A DNA stretch of 64,000 nucleotides from Pseudomonas mosselii (GTDB lineage Bacteria; Pseudomonadota; Gammaproteobacteria; Pseudomonadales; Pseudomonadaceae). Location: the NCBI RefSeq assembly GCF_019823065.1, contig NZ_CP081966.1, forward strand, positions 6,045,501 to 6,109,500. Direction: 5' to 3'. Numbering within the stretch: the stretch's first letter is position 1; the number at the start of each line of letters is the position of its first letter. Below, one piece after another: positions 47,002-58,200 of the stretch. Made by a program: the position numbers and the translations under genes. The notes below the pieces were generated by a model. It was not told the origin of the DNA and did no database searches. It saw only the letters and a list, made by a program, of their open reading frames with translations.

Positions 47002-48378
47002 TCAGCGCTCGCGAAGCGCCTCGCTGCGGGCCTTGATGATCGGCTTGAGCAGATAGCTCATGATGGTCTTCTTGCCGGTCATGATATCCACTGTCGCCAC
47101 CATCCCCGGGATGATCAGCAGCGGCTTCTCGTCCGTGCCCAGGTGGCTCTTGTCGGTACGCAGCTTGATCAGGTAGTAGGTGGTCTTCTTGTCTTCGTCG
47201 GTGATGGTGTCGGCACCGATCTGCTCGAGCTTGGCCTTCATGCCGCCGTAGATGGTGTAGTCATAGGCGGTGAACTTGACCGTGGCTTCCTGGCCCGGGT
47301 GCAGGAAGGCGATGTCCTTGGGCAGGATCTTCGCCTCTACCACCAGGGTGTCGTCCAGCGGCACGATCTCGATGATGTCGCTGCCCGGCTGGATCACCCC
47401 GCCGATGGTGTTGACCAGCAGTTGCTTGACGATGCCGCGCACCGGCGAGGTGACCATGGTGCGGTGCACGCGGTCGTCCAGCGCCTTGCTGGTGGCGGTG
47501 GCCTTGTTCAGCTCGGTGCGGGCCTCGTTGAGCTGGGTCAGCGCCTCGCTGCGGAATTTGCCGCGGGTCTCCTCGATCTTGCTCTCGACTTCCTTGATCG
47601 CCGCCTCGGCACGGGGGATGGCCAGGGCGGTGGAGTCCATCTGGCCACGGTTCTCGACCTCGGCGCGACGCAGGCGCAGCACCTCGACCTGGGAGATCGC
47701 GCCCTGGGCCACCAGCGGCTCGGACATCGCGATTTCCTGGCGCAGCAACTGCAGGCTGTTGGCGTACTGGGCGCGCTTGGAGTTGAACTCGCGCAGCTCC
47801 TGCTGCTTCTGCACCAGTTGCTGCTGCAGGCCGCCAAGCTCGTCCTGCAGTTGCTGGCGACGGCTCTGGTACAGCGACTGTTCGTTGGCGGCCTGGCTTG
47901 GCGCGGCCTTGCGCAGTTCTTCGTCGATCTGCAGCGGCTTGTCCTCGACCTCGGCCGTCAGGCGCTGCACGCGCAAGGCCATGGCCAGGCGCGAAGCCTC
48001 GGTCTCGTCGACGTTGGAGGCGAAGCGGGTTTCGTCCAGGCGCAGCAGCGGCTGGCCGACCTCGACGATCTCCCCTTCCTTGGCGAAGATTTCGGCGACG
48101 ATGCCGCCCTCGAGGTTCTGGATTTTCTGCACCTTGGACGACGGGATGGCCTTGCCCTCCCCGCGCGTCACCTCGTCGATGGGCGCGACACTGGCCCAGA
48201 TGATCAGGAACAGGAAGAACGCGATCACGCCCCAGATGGTCAGGCGCACCACCCGTGGCGCGTCCTCGATCAACGCCTTGTTGACCTCGGGTAGCGGCTG
48301 GCCGGCCAGCGACTCGGAGCCCTTGAAGTAGCGGCGCAGGTTGTCCTTGAAACGCCCGATATCCAGCTTATGCAACAC
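47002..48378 (-). CDS. lapC: Type I secretion membrane fusion protein LapC
   Basis: HlyD-family adaptor of 458 aa joining LapB to LapE. One membrane span lies near residues 50-68 (TIWGVIAFFLFLIIWASVAP), then a long coiled coil (about 140-290), and a C-terminal beta domain (TVKFTAYDYTIYGGMKAKLE). The start is GTG at 48378, 11 bp inside the end of lapB, so the genes are coupled. It closes the lapE-lapB-lapC operon. Confidence 0.92.
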   Translation of the reverse strand: MLHKLDIGRFKDNLRRYFKGSESLAGQPLPEVNKALIEDAPRVVRLTIWGVIAFFLFLIIWASVAPIDEVTRGEGKAIPSSKVQKIQNLEGGIVAEIFAKEGEIVEVGQPLLRLDETRFASNVDETEASRLAMALRVQRLTAEVEDKPLQIDEELRKAAPSQAANEQSLYQSRRQQLQDELGGLQQQLVQKQQELREFNSKRAQYANSLQLLRQEIAMSEPLVAQGAISQVEVLRLRRAEVENRGQMDSTALAIPRAEAAIKEVESKIEETRGKFRSEALTQLNEARTELNKATATSKALDDRVHRTMVTSPVRGIVKQLLVNTIGGVIQPGSDIIEIVPLDDTLVVEAKILPKDIAFLHPGQEATVKFTAYDYTIYGGMKAKLEQIGADTITDEDKKTTYYLIKLRTDKSHLGTDEKPLLIIPGMVATVDIMTGKKTIMSYLLKPIIKARSEALRER

Positions 48379-50524
48379 TGATCTGCCCCTTCTTCAGCGC
48401 ATCCATGACGGCGGCTTTCGGGCCATCCGCGACAATCTGTCCACGATCGATGACGATCAACCGGTCCACCAGCGACAGCAACGAAGCCCGGTGGGTGACC
48501 AGCAGCACGGTCTTGTTCTCGATCACCGCGGCCAGGCGCTGCTTGAGACGCTCCTCGCCGGTGTTGTCCATGGCGCTGGTGGGCTCGTCGAGCAGCAGGA
48601 TCTGCGGGTTGAGTAGCAGCGCGCGGCCCAGGGCGACATTCTGCCGCTGACCGCCGGAGAGGTTCTGGCCACGCTCGCCGACCTGCAGCTCGTAGCCGTC
48701 GGGGTGCAGCCGGGCGAACTCATGCACGCCGGCCAGTTCCGCAGCCTGGAGAATCAGTTCGTCCTCGATGTAGCGGGCACCGCTCACCAGGTTGTCGCGC
48801 AGGGTGCCGGCCAGCAGCTGGATGTCCTGGGGCACGTAGCCGATGTTGTGGCGCAGTTCGCTGACGTCGATCTGGCGGATGTCCACACCATCGACCAGCA
48901 GCGAGCCGTTGTCCGGTTCGTACAGGCCCACGATCAGCTTGGCCAGGGAACTCTTGCCCGAGCCGCTGCGGCCGATGATGCCGATCTTCTCGCCCGGGCG
49001 AATGTTCAGGTTGATGCCCTTGAGCGCCTGGTTCTGCTGATTCGGGTAGGTGAACTCGACCCCACGGAACTCGATGGCGCCCTGCAGCACCTGGCGGCTC
49101 AGTGGGCGCTCTTCGAAGTTGCGCTCCTGGGGCAGTTCCATCATCTGGTCGGTGGCGACCATGGTCACCTTGGCTTGCTGGTAGCGGGCCAGCAGGCCGT
49201 TCAGCGAGCCCAGCGGGCCAAGGGCGCGACCGCTGAGCATGTAGCAGGCCACCAGGCCGCCCATGCTGAGGTTGCCGTCGATGATCAGGTACACACCCAC
49301 GCAGATCATCGCCACACCGGCCAGTTGCTGGATCAGCGCGGTGATGTTCATGGCCAGGCCCGACAGTACCTTCACCCGCAGCTCCAGGCGGCTCAGGGTG
49401 CCGAGGGTCTGCTCCCACATGTACTGGCGCTCGCTCTCGGCGTTGTTGACCTTGACCGCATCCAGCCCGGCGAGGGTCTCGATCAGGCTCGACTGGCGCT
49501 CGGAGGCCAGGGCCATGGTGCGCTCCATGGTTGCCATCAACGGCTTCTGCAGGGCATAGCCGATGCCCAGCGCCAACGGGAAGGCCAGGATCGGAATCCA
49601 CACCAGGTGCCCACCAATGATGGCGATGACCATGAGGATCAGGAAGGTGAACGGCAGGTCGATCAGACTGGTCAGGGTCAGCGAGGCGAGGAAGTCGCGC
49701 AGGCCCTGGAACTCGTGGATGTTCTGGGCGAAGCTGCCGACCCGTGCCGGGCGGTACTTCATCGACATCCCGACGATGCGCTCGAACAGCGTCGCCGAGA
49801 TGATCAGGTCGGTCTTCTTGCCGGCCAGGTCCAGGCACAGGCTGCGCAAGCCTTTGAGAATCAGGTCGAAGACATAGGCACCGGCAATGCCGATGGCCAG
49901 CACCCACAAGGTCGAGGTGGCCTGGTTGGGCACCACGCGGTCGTACACGTTCATCACGAACAACGGCGCGGCCAGGGCAATCAGGTTGATCACCAGACTG
50001 GCGGCGATGGCATCGATGTACAGCCACTTGCTACGCAGCAGGGTGTCGCGGAACCACGAGCGCGCGCGCGGGATCAGGTTGCCGTGGTTGACGTCGAACT
50101 TGTGCTGCGGCTGGGCGAAGAACACCTTGCCGCTGTAGTCGCCCTGCAGCGCCTCACGGGTGACATGCACCTCGCCACCGTCGCTCTCGCTGAGCAGCAG
50201 GCGCGCGGTGTCTTCGTTCTCCCAGCCGAGCAGGACGGCGCAACGGCCTTCCTTGAGCAGCAGCATCGCCGGCATGGCGATGCTGGGGATCTGCTCGAGC
50301 TTGCGCTGCAGCAGGCGCCCCTGCAGCCCGGCACGGGCGGCTGCACGGGGCAGCAGCTCGGGGGTCAGGCGCTGCGAGGGCAAGGGCAGCCCGGTGGTCA
50401 GCATGGCCCGGCTGGCGGGCTTCTGGTGCAGGACACACAGGGTCAGCAGGCTGTCCAGCAGCGGGTCGTCATGCTGACTGCGTGGATCGTGGCTGAGTTG
50501 GACTCGACTGACTTCGGATTCCAC
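48368..50524 (-). CDS. lapB: Type I secretion ABC transporter LapB
   Basis: Inner membrane ABC exporter of 718 aa. The N-terminal 140 or so residues form a C39-like domain without an obvious catalytic Cys. Six membrane spans follow (about 165-430). The ATPase domain has Walker A GRSGSGKSS, signature LSGGQRQN and Walker B ILLLDEPTSAMD. The start is GTG at 50524. This LssB-type family exports giant RTX/Lap adhesins, and the divergent lapA is the evident cargo. Confidence 0.93.
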   Translation of the reverse strand: MESEVSRVQLSHDPRSQHDDPLLDSLLTLCVLHQKPASRAMLTTGLPLPSQRLTPELLPRAAARAGLQGRLLQRKLEQIPSIAMPAMLLLKEGRCAVLLGWENEDTARLLLSESDGGEVHVTREALQGDYSGKVFFAQPQHKFDVNHGNLIPRARSWFRDTLLRSKWLYIDAIAASLVINLIALAAPLFVMNVYDRVVPNQATSTLWVLAIGIAGAYVFDLILKGLRSLCLDLAGKKTDLIISATLFERIVGMSMKYRPARVGSFAQNIHEFQGLRDFLASLTLTSLIDLPFTFLILMVIAIIGGHLVWIPILAFPLALGIGYALQKPLMATMERTMALASERQSSLIETLAGLDAVKVNNAESERQYMWEQTLGTLSRLELRVKVLSGLAMNITALIQQLAGVAMICVGVYLIIDGNLSMGGLVACYMLSGRALGPLGSLNGLLARYQQAKVTMVATDQMMELPQERNFEERPLSRQVLQGAIEFRGVEFTYPNQQNQALKGINLNIRPGEKIGIIGRSGSGKSSLAKLIVGLYEPDNGSLLVDGVDIRQIDVSELRHNIGYVPQDIQLLAGTLRDNLVSGARYIEDELILQAAELAGVHEFARLHPDGYELQVGERGQNLSGGQRQNVALGRALLLNPQILLLDEPTSAMDNTGEERLKQRLAAVIENKTVLLVTHRASLLSLVDRLIVIDRGQIVADGPKAAVMDALKKGQISVA

Positions 50525-50567
50525 GCGGCGCTCTCTTCATCCTTGCGGGGTAGGTTCAAGGCGCCTT

Positions 50568-51905
50568 TCAGTTCATGCCTGGCAGGTTCACCTTGGGTTT
50601 CAGGTCGTTCTGCACAACGGACGCCATCGGTGCTACGACACCCTGGCTCTTGAGCAGCTGACCAATGGTCGCCTTGATTCGATACTGAGTAAACATTTGC
50701 GTGTTTTTCACCTCTACCAGACGGCGCTGGGCGGTGAAGGTTTCATTCTCGCTGTCGAGCAGGTCGAGCAGGGTTCGCTCGCCCAGGCCGAACTGCTGCT
50801 GGTAAGCGCTGCGCACACGGTTGCTGTGATCGACGTACTGCTGGGCGATCGGCACCTGGGCGTTGGCGTTCTCCAGAGCATTCCATGCCAAGCCTAACTC
50901 CTCATTGAGCTGGCGCAAGGCGTTGTTGCGAATGTCCAGTGCCTGGTTGGCCAGGTACGACTTCGATTCCAGGTCGGCCTTGTTGCTGCCACCGGCGTAC
51001 AAATTGAAGTTCATGCGCAGCATGGCCTGCCATTCGTTGTTGTGGCCGACGGCGCCGTCGAGGTTGTTGTCGGCCGTTCGTCCGAGTTCGGCATCGAAAC
51101 GTGGATAGAACGTAGACTTCGCCGCTTCGTATTGCTTCTCGGCGGCGGCGATGTCCGACTCGGCCGAGCGCAGGATCGGACTTTGCTCGACCAGCTGGTG
51201 GCGGGCCTCGTCGAGGGTGGCCGGCAGCAGGTCGACAAATGGCGCGGGCGTGCTTAACTCGTCGGGCATTTGTCCGACGACGCTCAGGTAGTTGGTGTTG
51301 GCATCGGCCAGGTTGGTCTGCTCGGTGATCAGGTTGTTGCGGGCTTGGGCCAGGCGCGCCTCGGCCTGGTCGAGGTCGGCCAGGCGGCCGACGCCGCGGC
51401 TGGTGCGCAGCTTGATCTGGTCGAGGATGCGCTCGTGGTTGCGCAGGTTGTCTTCGGCCAGGCGCACCATCTCGCGGCGCGACAGCACGTCCAGGTAGAC
51501 CTGGGCGACGGTCAGCGCGGTGCGCTCGGAGGTCCCCAGCAGGGAGTAGGCGCGGGCGTTGACGGTGGCCTGTTGACGGCCGACCTCGCTGGAGGTGGCG
51601 AAGCCGTCGAAGACCATCTGCCGCAGGCGGATGGCCGACTCGCCACGGTTGAGGGTCTCCCAGCGGTTGCGGGTGCTTGGGCTGTCGGTGCCCTCGCGAC
51701 CGTAACCGGCGGTCACGTCGACCCGCGGCAAATAGCCGCCCTGGGCAGCGCGCAGCTGATAGTCCGCAGCCGTGCGGGCGTTCACGCCAGCCTGGATTTC
51801 CGGATGGACCTCAAGGGCCTTCTGCATGGCTTCGGGCAAGGTTTGTGCTTGAACGAATGTGGCGGCGAGAGCGAAAGGAAGAGCGGTGAACAGTGACGCA
51901 CGCAT
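50568..51905 (-). CDS. lapE: TolC-family outer membrane channel LapE
   Basis: Outer membrane channel of 445 aa from the ATG at 51905, which begins a signal peptide (MRASLFTALPFALAATFVQA). Two TolC repeats are visible (LPEAMQKALEVHPEIQAGVN and the internal PFVDLLPATLDEARHQLVEQ). The frame opens at 51938 but without signal-like sequence. It is first in the lapEBC operon and divergent from lapA. Confidence 0.92.
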   Translation of the reverse strand: MRASLFTALPFALAATFVQAQTLPEAMQKALEVHPEIQAGVNARTAADYQLRAAQGGYLPRVDVTAGYGREGTDSPSTRNRWETLNRGESAIRLRQMVFDGFATSSEVGRQQATVNARAYSLLGTSERTALTVAQVYLDVLSRREMVRLAEDNLRNHERILDQIKLRTSRGVGRLADLDQAEARLAQARNNLITEQTNLADANTNYLSVVGQMPDELSTPAPFVDLLPATLDEARHQLVEQSPILRSAESDIAAAEKQYEAAKSTFYPRFDAELGRTADNNLDGAVGHNNEWQAMLRMNFNLYAGGSNKADLESKSYLANQALDIRNNALRQLNEELGLAWNALENANAQVPIAQQYVDHSNRVRSAYQQQFGLGERTLLDLLDSENETFTAQRRLVEVKNTQMFTQYRIKATIGQLLKSQGVVAPMASVVQNDLKPKVNLPGMN

Positions 51906-52099
51906 TTTTACTGGTTCCCGAGAGAGCTGTTGTCCCAAATCACAGCCGAAGCCGTGCCTGCCTTGGAAAATGGCAAACCCTGATCTTGTATGTAGGAAGC
52001 TTCCGAATAGGCAGTGCGATTAATACGAAAGAAAGGGCTTTGCTGGCCAAATATCAATGTGACATTACCTTGGCGATTGTTTAGGATGGCAGCCAGAAG

Positions 52100-52113
52100 G
52101 TCAATAGTTTGGC
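52100..52113 (+). promoter_or_regulatory. FleQ-like box upstream of lapA
   Basis: GTCAATAGTTTGGC agrees with the FleQ consensus GTCAATNNATTGAC at 10 of 12 defined positions. A right half-site (ATTGAC) also occurs at 52147-52152. FleQ with c-di-GMP controls lapA in P. putida, so the site is plausible. Confidence 0.5.
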
Positions 52114-52147
52114 ATAAACTTAATAGCCAGAAATTATAGACGTAAAA

Positions 52148-52167
52148 TTGACGCAAATCAGCGTCAA
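52148..52167. promoter_or_regulatory. Inverted repeat upstream of lapA
   Basis: TTGACGCAAATCAGCGTCAA has perfect 7-bp arms around 6 bp, ending 86 bp before the lapA ATG. It may be an operator or a small hairpin in the leader; the binding factor is unknown. Confidence 0.5.
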
Positions 52168-52253
52168 AAACATATTTGAAACATTCCATCAGTCGCCGCC
52201 TCGAACGCCGGCCAGGCATGGAAGCCAACTGAACAGGTAGCCCGGAGAGTCCA

Positions 52254-55200
52254 ATGAGCACTGTTGTCGCCATCGTCAAAAGCATTGTTGGCCAAGTCAT
52301 CGCAGTTTCCCCAGAAGGCATCCGGCGCGTACTGATCGAAGGCGATCGCCTGCTGGCGGGCGAACAGGTAGACACCGGCGCGGGCGGCGCGGTCACCCTG
52401 GAACTGGCCGACGGCCGTGTGCTCGACCTGGGCCGCGACACCCAGTGGAGCGCCGATGCGCCCGACAGCAGCATCGACCTGAACCAGGCCACCGCCCAGG
52501 CAGCGCCCTCGGTCGAAGAGTTGCAACAGGCCATCGCCGCCGGTGCCGACCCGACCACCGAGCTGGAAGCCACCGCAGCTGGTCCGGCCGCGGCAGGCGG
52601 CGGTTCGGTCGGCGGCGGACACAGCTTCGTCCTGCTCGAAGAGACCGCCGGGGTGGTCGACCCGACCATTGGCTTCCCCACCGGCCCTATCGGCTTCGCC
52701 ACCGGCCTGGCGAACGAGGAACTGGGCGGACTGGACGGCAACGCTGCCGGCACCAACACGACCAACGTCCCGCTCACCACAGGGCTGACCCTGAGCGCCA
52801 CCCCCACGATCACCGAGGCGGGTGGCGTCATCGTCTATACCGCCACCGTCGGCCAGCCACCGCTGACCAACCTGACCGTGACCCTGTCCAACGGCGCCGT
52901 CATCGTGATCCCGGCCGGCCAGACCACCGGCACCGTCAACGTCAACATCCCGGCCAACGACACGCCCTACATCGATGGCGGCCAGATTTCCGCGACCATT
53001 ACCGGCACGACTGGCGGTAACGGCCTGATCGTCACGCCGAGCACCACCCCGGCGGTTACCCAGGTCACCGATACCATCGACACCACCACCGCCACGCTCA
53101 CCGCCACCCCGAGCGTCACCGAAGGCGGCGTGATCACCTATACCGTGACCCTGACCAACCCGGCCCAGACCCCGGTCACCGTCACCCTGTCCAATGGCCA
53201 GACCGTCACCATCGAGGCTGGCAAGTCGTCCGGTAGCGTCGACTTCCAGACTCCGGCCAACGACGTCTACAACAATGGCAGCACCGTCAGCACCACGATC
53301 ACGGGGGCAACGGGTGGCAACTTCGAGAAACTGGAGCCGAACCCGACGCCAGCTGAAACCAAGATCAACGACTCGGTCGACACCACCACCGCCACGCTCA
53401 CCGCGACCCCGAGCGTGACCGAAGGCGGCGTGATCACCTACACCGTGACCTTGAACAACCCGGCCCAGACCCCGGTCACCGTCACCCTGTCCAATGGCCA
53501 GACCATCACCGTCAAAGCCGGCGAAAGCACCGGCAGCGTTGATTTCCAGACTCCGGCCAACGATGTCTACAACAATGGCAGCACCGTCAGCACCACGATC
53601 ACGGGGGCAACGGGTGGCAACTTCGAGAAACTGGAGCCGAACCCGGCACCTGCTGAAACCAAGATCAACGACTCGATCGACACCACCACCGCCACCCTGA
53701 CCGCGACCCCGAGCGTGACCGAAGGCGGCGTGATCACCTACACCGTGACCCTGACCAACCCGGCCCAGACCCCGGTCACCGTCACTCTCTCCAATGGCCA
53801 GACCGTCACCATCGAGGCCGGCAAGTCGTCCGGCAGTGTCGACTTCCAGACCCCGGCCAATGACGTCTACAACAACGGCAGCACCGTCAGCACCACGATC
53901 ACGGGGGCAACGGGCGGCAACTTCGAGAAACTGGAGCCGAACCCGACGCCAGCTGAAACGAAGATCAACGACTCGATCGACACCACCACCGCCACCCTGA
54001 CCGCCACCCCGAGCGTCACCGAAGGCGGCGTGATCACCTATACCGTGACCCTTACCAATCCGGCGCAGACTCCGGTCACCGTCACCCTGTCCAACGGCCA
54101 GACCATCACCGTCAAGGCCGGCGAAAGCACCGGCAGCGTTGACTTCCAGACCCCGGCCAACGATGTGTTCGTCAATGGCAGCACGGTCAGCACCAGCATC
54201 ACCGGTGCCACCGGTGGCAATTTCGAGAAGCTGGAACCCGACACCACGCCGACCCAGACCGTGATCAGCGACAGCATCGACACGGTGAGCGTCAGCATCG
54301 CCAGCAATGGCAACGTGACCGAGGCCGAGCAGCCGACCTTCACCGTGTCGGTCAGCCAGAAGCTCGACCATGACCTGACCGTGACCCTGTCCAATGGCGC
54401 CACCGTGGTCATCAGCGCCGGCCAGACCCAGGCCACCTACAGCCTGCCGGCTCAGGGCGACGACGTGTTCAAGGACGCCAGCTCGGTGACCCTTGGCGTG
54501 ACTGATGCCAGCGTGGCGGGCAAGACCTTCGAGAACCTGGAACTGGGTGGCGATGCCACCGTGCAGATCACCGACACCGTCAGCGAAGTCGTTGCGACCC
54601 TCACCGCCGACAAGACCACCGTCACCGAAGGCGGCCAGATCACCTACACCGTGACCCTGACCAACGCCCAGGGTCTGCCGGTCAATGGCCACAATGGCCT
54701 GACCTTCACCCTGACCGATGGCACCAAGGTGACCATCCCGGCTGGCAGTGCCAGCGGTACCTTCACCATCACCGCGCCGGACGACGTGTTCGTCGGTGGC
54801 CAGCCGAGCATCGTCAACAAGATCGAATCGGTTGCCGGTGGCGACAACTTCGAGAAGCTGACCCTCGGCGACAACACCGTCACCACGACCGTGACCGATG
54901 AACCTGGCACTGGTACTCCTGGTACCGACAACCAGGGCGACAAGGTCTCCGTTACTATCGTCGGCAAAGGCGATGTCACTGAAGACCAGCAGCCAGCCTT
55001 CACCGTCAAGGTCAGCCAGAAGCTCGACCACGACCTGACTGTCACTCTGTCCAATGGCGACAAAGTTGTCATTCCAGCCGGTCAGACCGAAGCCGAGTAC
55101 AAGGCCAAGGCCCAAGGCGACGACGTCTTCAAAGACGGCGATACCTTGACCGTTGGCATCACCGACGCTGCCGTCGATGGTAAGGCCTTCGAGAATCTGG

Positions 55201-58200
55201 AGCTGGGCGGCAACGCTTCGGTCCAAATCACCGACACCGTCAGCGAAGTCGTCGCGACCCTCACCGCCGACAAGACCACCGTCACCGAAGGCGGCCAGAT
55301 CACCTACACCGTGACCCTGACCAACGCCCAGGGTCTGCCGGTCAATGGCCACAATGGCCTGACCTTCACCCTGACCGATGGCACCAAGGTGACCATCCCG
55401 GCTGGCAGTGCCAGCGGTACCTTCACCATCACTGCACCGGACGATGTATTCGTCGGTGGCCAGCCGAGCATCGTCAACAAGATCGAGTCGGTTGCCGGTG
55501 GCGACAACTTCGAGAAGCTGACCCTCGGCGACAACACCGTCACCACAACCGTGACCGATGAACCTGGCACTGGTACTCCTGGTACCGACAACCAGGGCGA
55601 CAAGGTCTCCGTTACTATCGTCGGCAAAGGTGACGTCACCGAAGACCAGCAACCAGCCTTCACCGTCAAGGTCAGCCAGAAACTCGACCACGACCTGACC
55701 GTGACCCTGTCCAACGGCGATAAAGTCGTTATTCCGGCCGGTCAGACCGAAGCCGAGTACAAGGCGAAAGCCCAAGGTGATGACGTCTTCAAAGACGGTG
55801 ACACCCTGACCGTCGGTATCACCGATGCCGCCGTTGATGGCAAGTCCTTCGAGAACCTGGAGCTGGGCGGTAACGCTTCGGTGCAGATCACCGACACCGT
55901 CAGCGAGGTGGTTGCGACCCTCACCGCCGACAAGACCACCGTCACCGAAGGTGGCCAGATTACCTATACCGTGACCCTGACCAACGCCCAAGGTCTGCCG
56001 GTAAACGGCCACAATGGCCTGACCTTCACCCTGACTGATGGCACCAAGGTCACCATTCCGGCCGGTAGCGCCAGCGGCACCTTCACCATCACTGCACCGG
56101 ACGACGTGTTCGTTGGTGGTCAACCGACCATTACCAACAAACTGGAAAGCGTGACAGGTGCCGACAACTTCGAAAAACTGACCTTGGGTCAGGACGAAGT
56201 GAAGACATCGGTCACTGACGAACCGGGCACCGGCACTCCAGGCACCGACAACCAAGGCGACAAGGTCACCGTCACCATCGTCGGCAAAGGCGATGTGACC
56301 GAAGACCAACAGCCGGCCTTCACCGTCAAGGTCAGTCAGAAACTGGACCACGACCTGACCGTGACTCTGTCGAACGGCGACAAGGTCGTGATCCCTGCCG
56401 GTCAGACCGAGGCCGAGTACAAGGCGAAAGCCCAAGGTGATGACGTCTTCAAAGACGGCGATACCTTGACCGTTGGCATCACCGACGCTGCCGTCGATGG
56501 TAAGGCCTTCGAGAACCTGGAGCTGGGCGGTAACGCTTCGGTGCAGATCACCGACACCGTCAGCGAGGTGGTTGCGACCCTCACCGCCGACAAGACCACC
56601 GTCACCGAAGGTGGCCAGATTACCTATACCGTGACCCTGACCAACGCCCAAGGTCTGCCGGTAAACGGCCACAATGGCCTGACCTTCACCCTGACTGATG
56701 GCACCAAGGTCACCATTCCGGCCGGTAGCGCCAGCGGCACCTTCACCATCACTGCACCGGACGACGTGTTCGTTGGTGGTCAACCGACCATTACCAACAA
56801 ACTGGAAAGCGTGACAGGTGCCGACAACTTCGAAAAACTGACCTTGGGTCAGGACGAAGTGAAGACATCGGTCACTGACGAACCGGGCACCGGCACTCCA
56901 GGCACCGACAACCAAGGCGACAAGGTCACCGTCACCATCGTCGGCAAAGGCGATGTGACCGAAGACCAACAGCCGGCCTTCACCGTCAAGGTCAGTCAGA
57001 AACTGGACCACGACCTGACCGTGACTCTGTCGAACGGCGACAAGGTCGTGATCCCTGCCGGTCAGACCGAGGCCGAGTACAAGGCGAAAGCCCAAGGTGA
57101 TGACGTCTTCAAAGACGGCGATACCTTGACCGTTGGCATCACCGACGCTGCCGTCGATGGTAAGGCCTTCGAGAATCTGGAGCTGGGCGGCAACGCTTCG
57201 GTCCAAATCACCGACACCGTCAGCGAAGTCGTCGCGACCCTCACCGCCGACAAGACCACCGTCACCGAAGGCGGCCAGATCACCTACACCGTGACGCTGA
57301 GCAACGCCCAGGGTCTGCCGGTCAATGGCCATAACGGCCTGACCTTCACCCTGACCGATGGCACCAAGGTCACCATTCCAGCCGGAAGCGCCAGCGGCAC
57401 CTTCACCATCACCGCTCCGGACGACGTGTTCGTCGGTGGCCAGCCTTCGATCGTGAACAAGATCGAATCGGTTGCCGGTGGCGACAACTTCGAGAAGCTG
57501 ACCCTCGGCGACAACACCGTCACCACCACCGTGACCGATGAGCCAGGTACCGGTACTCCAGGCATTGACAACCAAGGCGACAAGGTCACCGTCACCATCG
57601 TTGGCAAAGGCGATGTCACCGAAGACCAGCAGCCGGCCTTCACCGTCAAGGTCAGCCAGAAGCTCGACCACGACCTGACCGTCACCCTGTCGAACGGCGA
57701 CAAAGTCGTTATTCCGGCCGGTCAGACCGAAGCCGAATACAAAGCCAAGGCTCAGGGCGACGACGTCTTCAAGGATGGCGATACCCTGACCGTCGGCATC
57801 ACCGATGCCGCTGTCGATGGCAAAGCCTTCGAGAATCTGGAGCTGGGCGGCAACGCCTCGGTACAGATCACCGACACTGTCAGCGAAGTCGTCGCCACCC
57901 TGACCGCCGACAAGACCACCGTCACCGAAGGCGGCCAGATCACCTACACCGTGACCCTGACCAACGCCCAGGGTCTGCCGGTCAACGGCCACAATGGCCT
58001 GACCTTCACCCTGACCGATGGCACCAAGGTGACCATTCCGGCCGGCAGCGCCAGCGGCACCTTCACCATCACTGCACCGGACGATGTATTCGTCGGTGGC
58101 CAGCCGAGCATCGTCAACAAGATCGAGTCGGTTGCCGGTGGCGACAACTTCGAGAAGCTGACCCTCGGCGACAACACCGTCACCACGACCGTGACCGATG

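Larger units (their letters stand above)
51906..52253. other. Divergent control region lapE / lapA
   Basis: The 348 bp between the two genes hold no gene. The sequence from 51960 to 52200 is AT-rich compared with its surroundings and carries a FleQ-like box (52100-52113) and an inverted repeat (52148-52167). The lapA ribosome site GGAG is 6 nt before the ATG. Both promoters must lie here. Confidence 0.65.
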
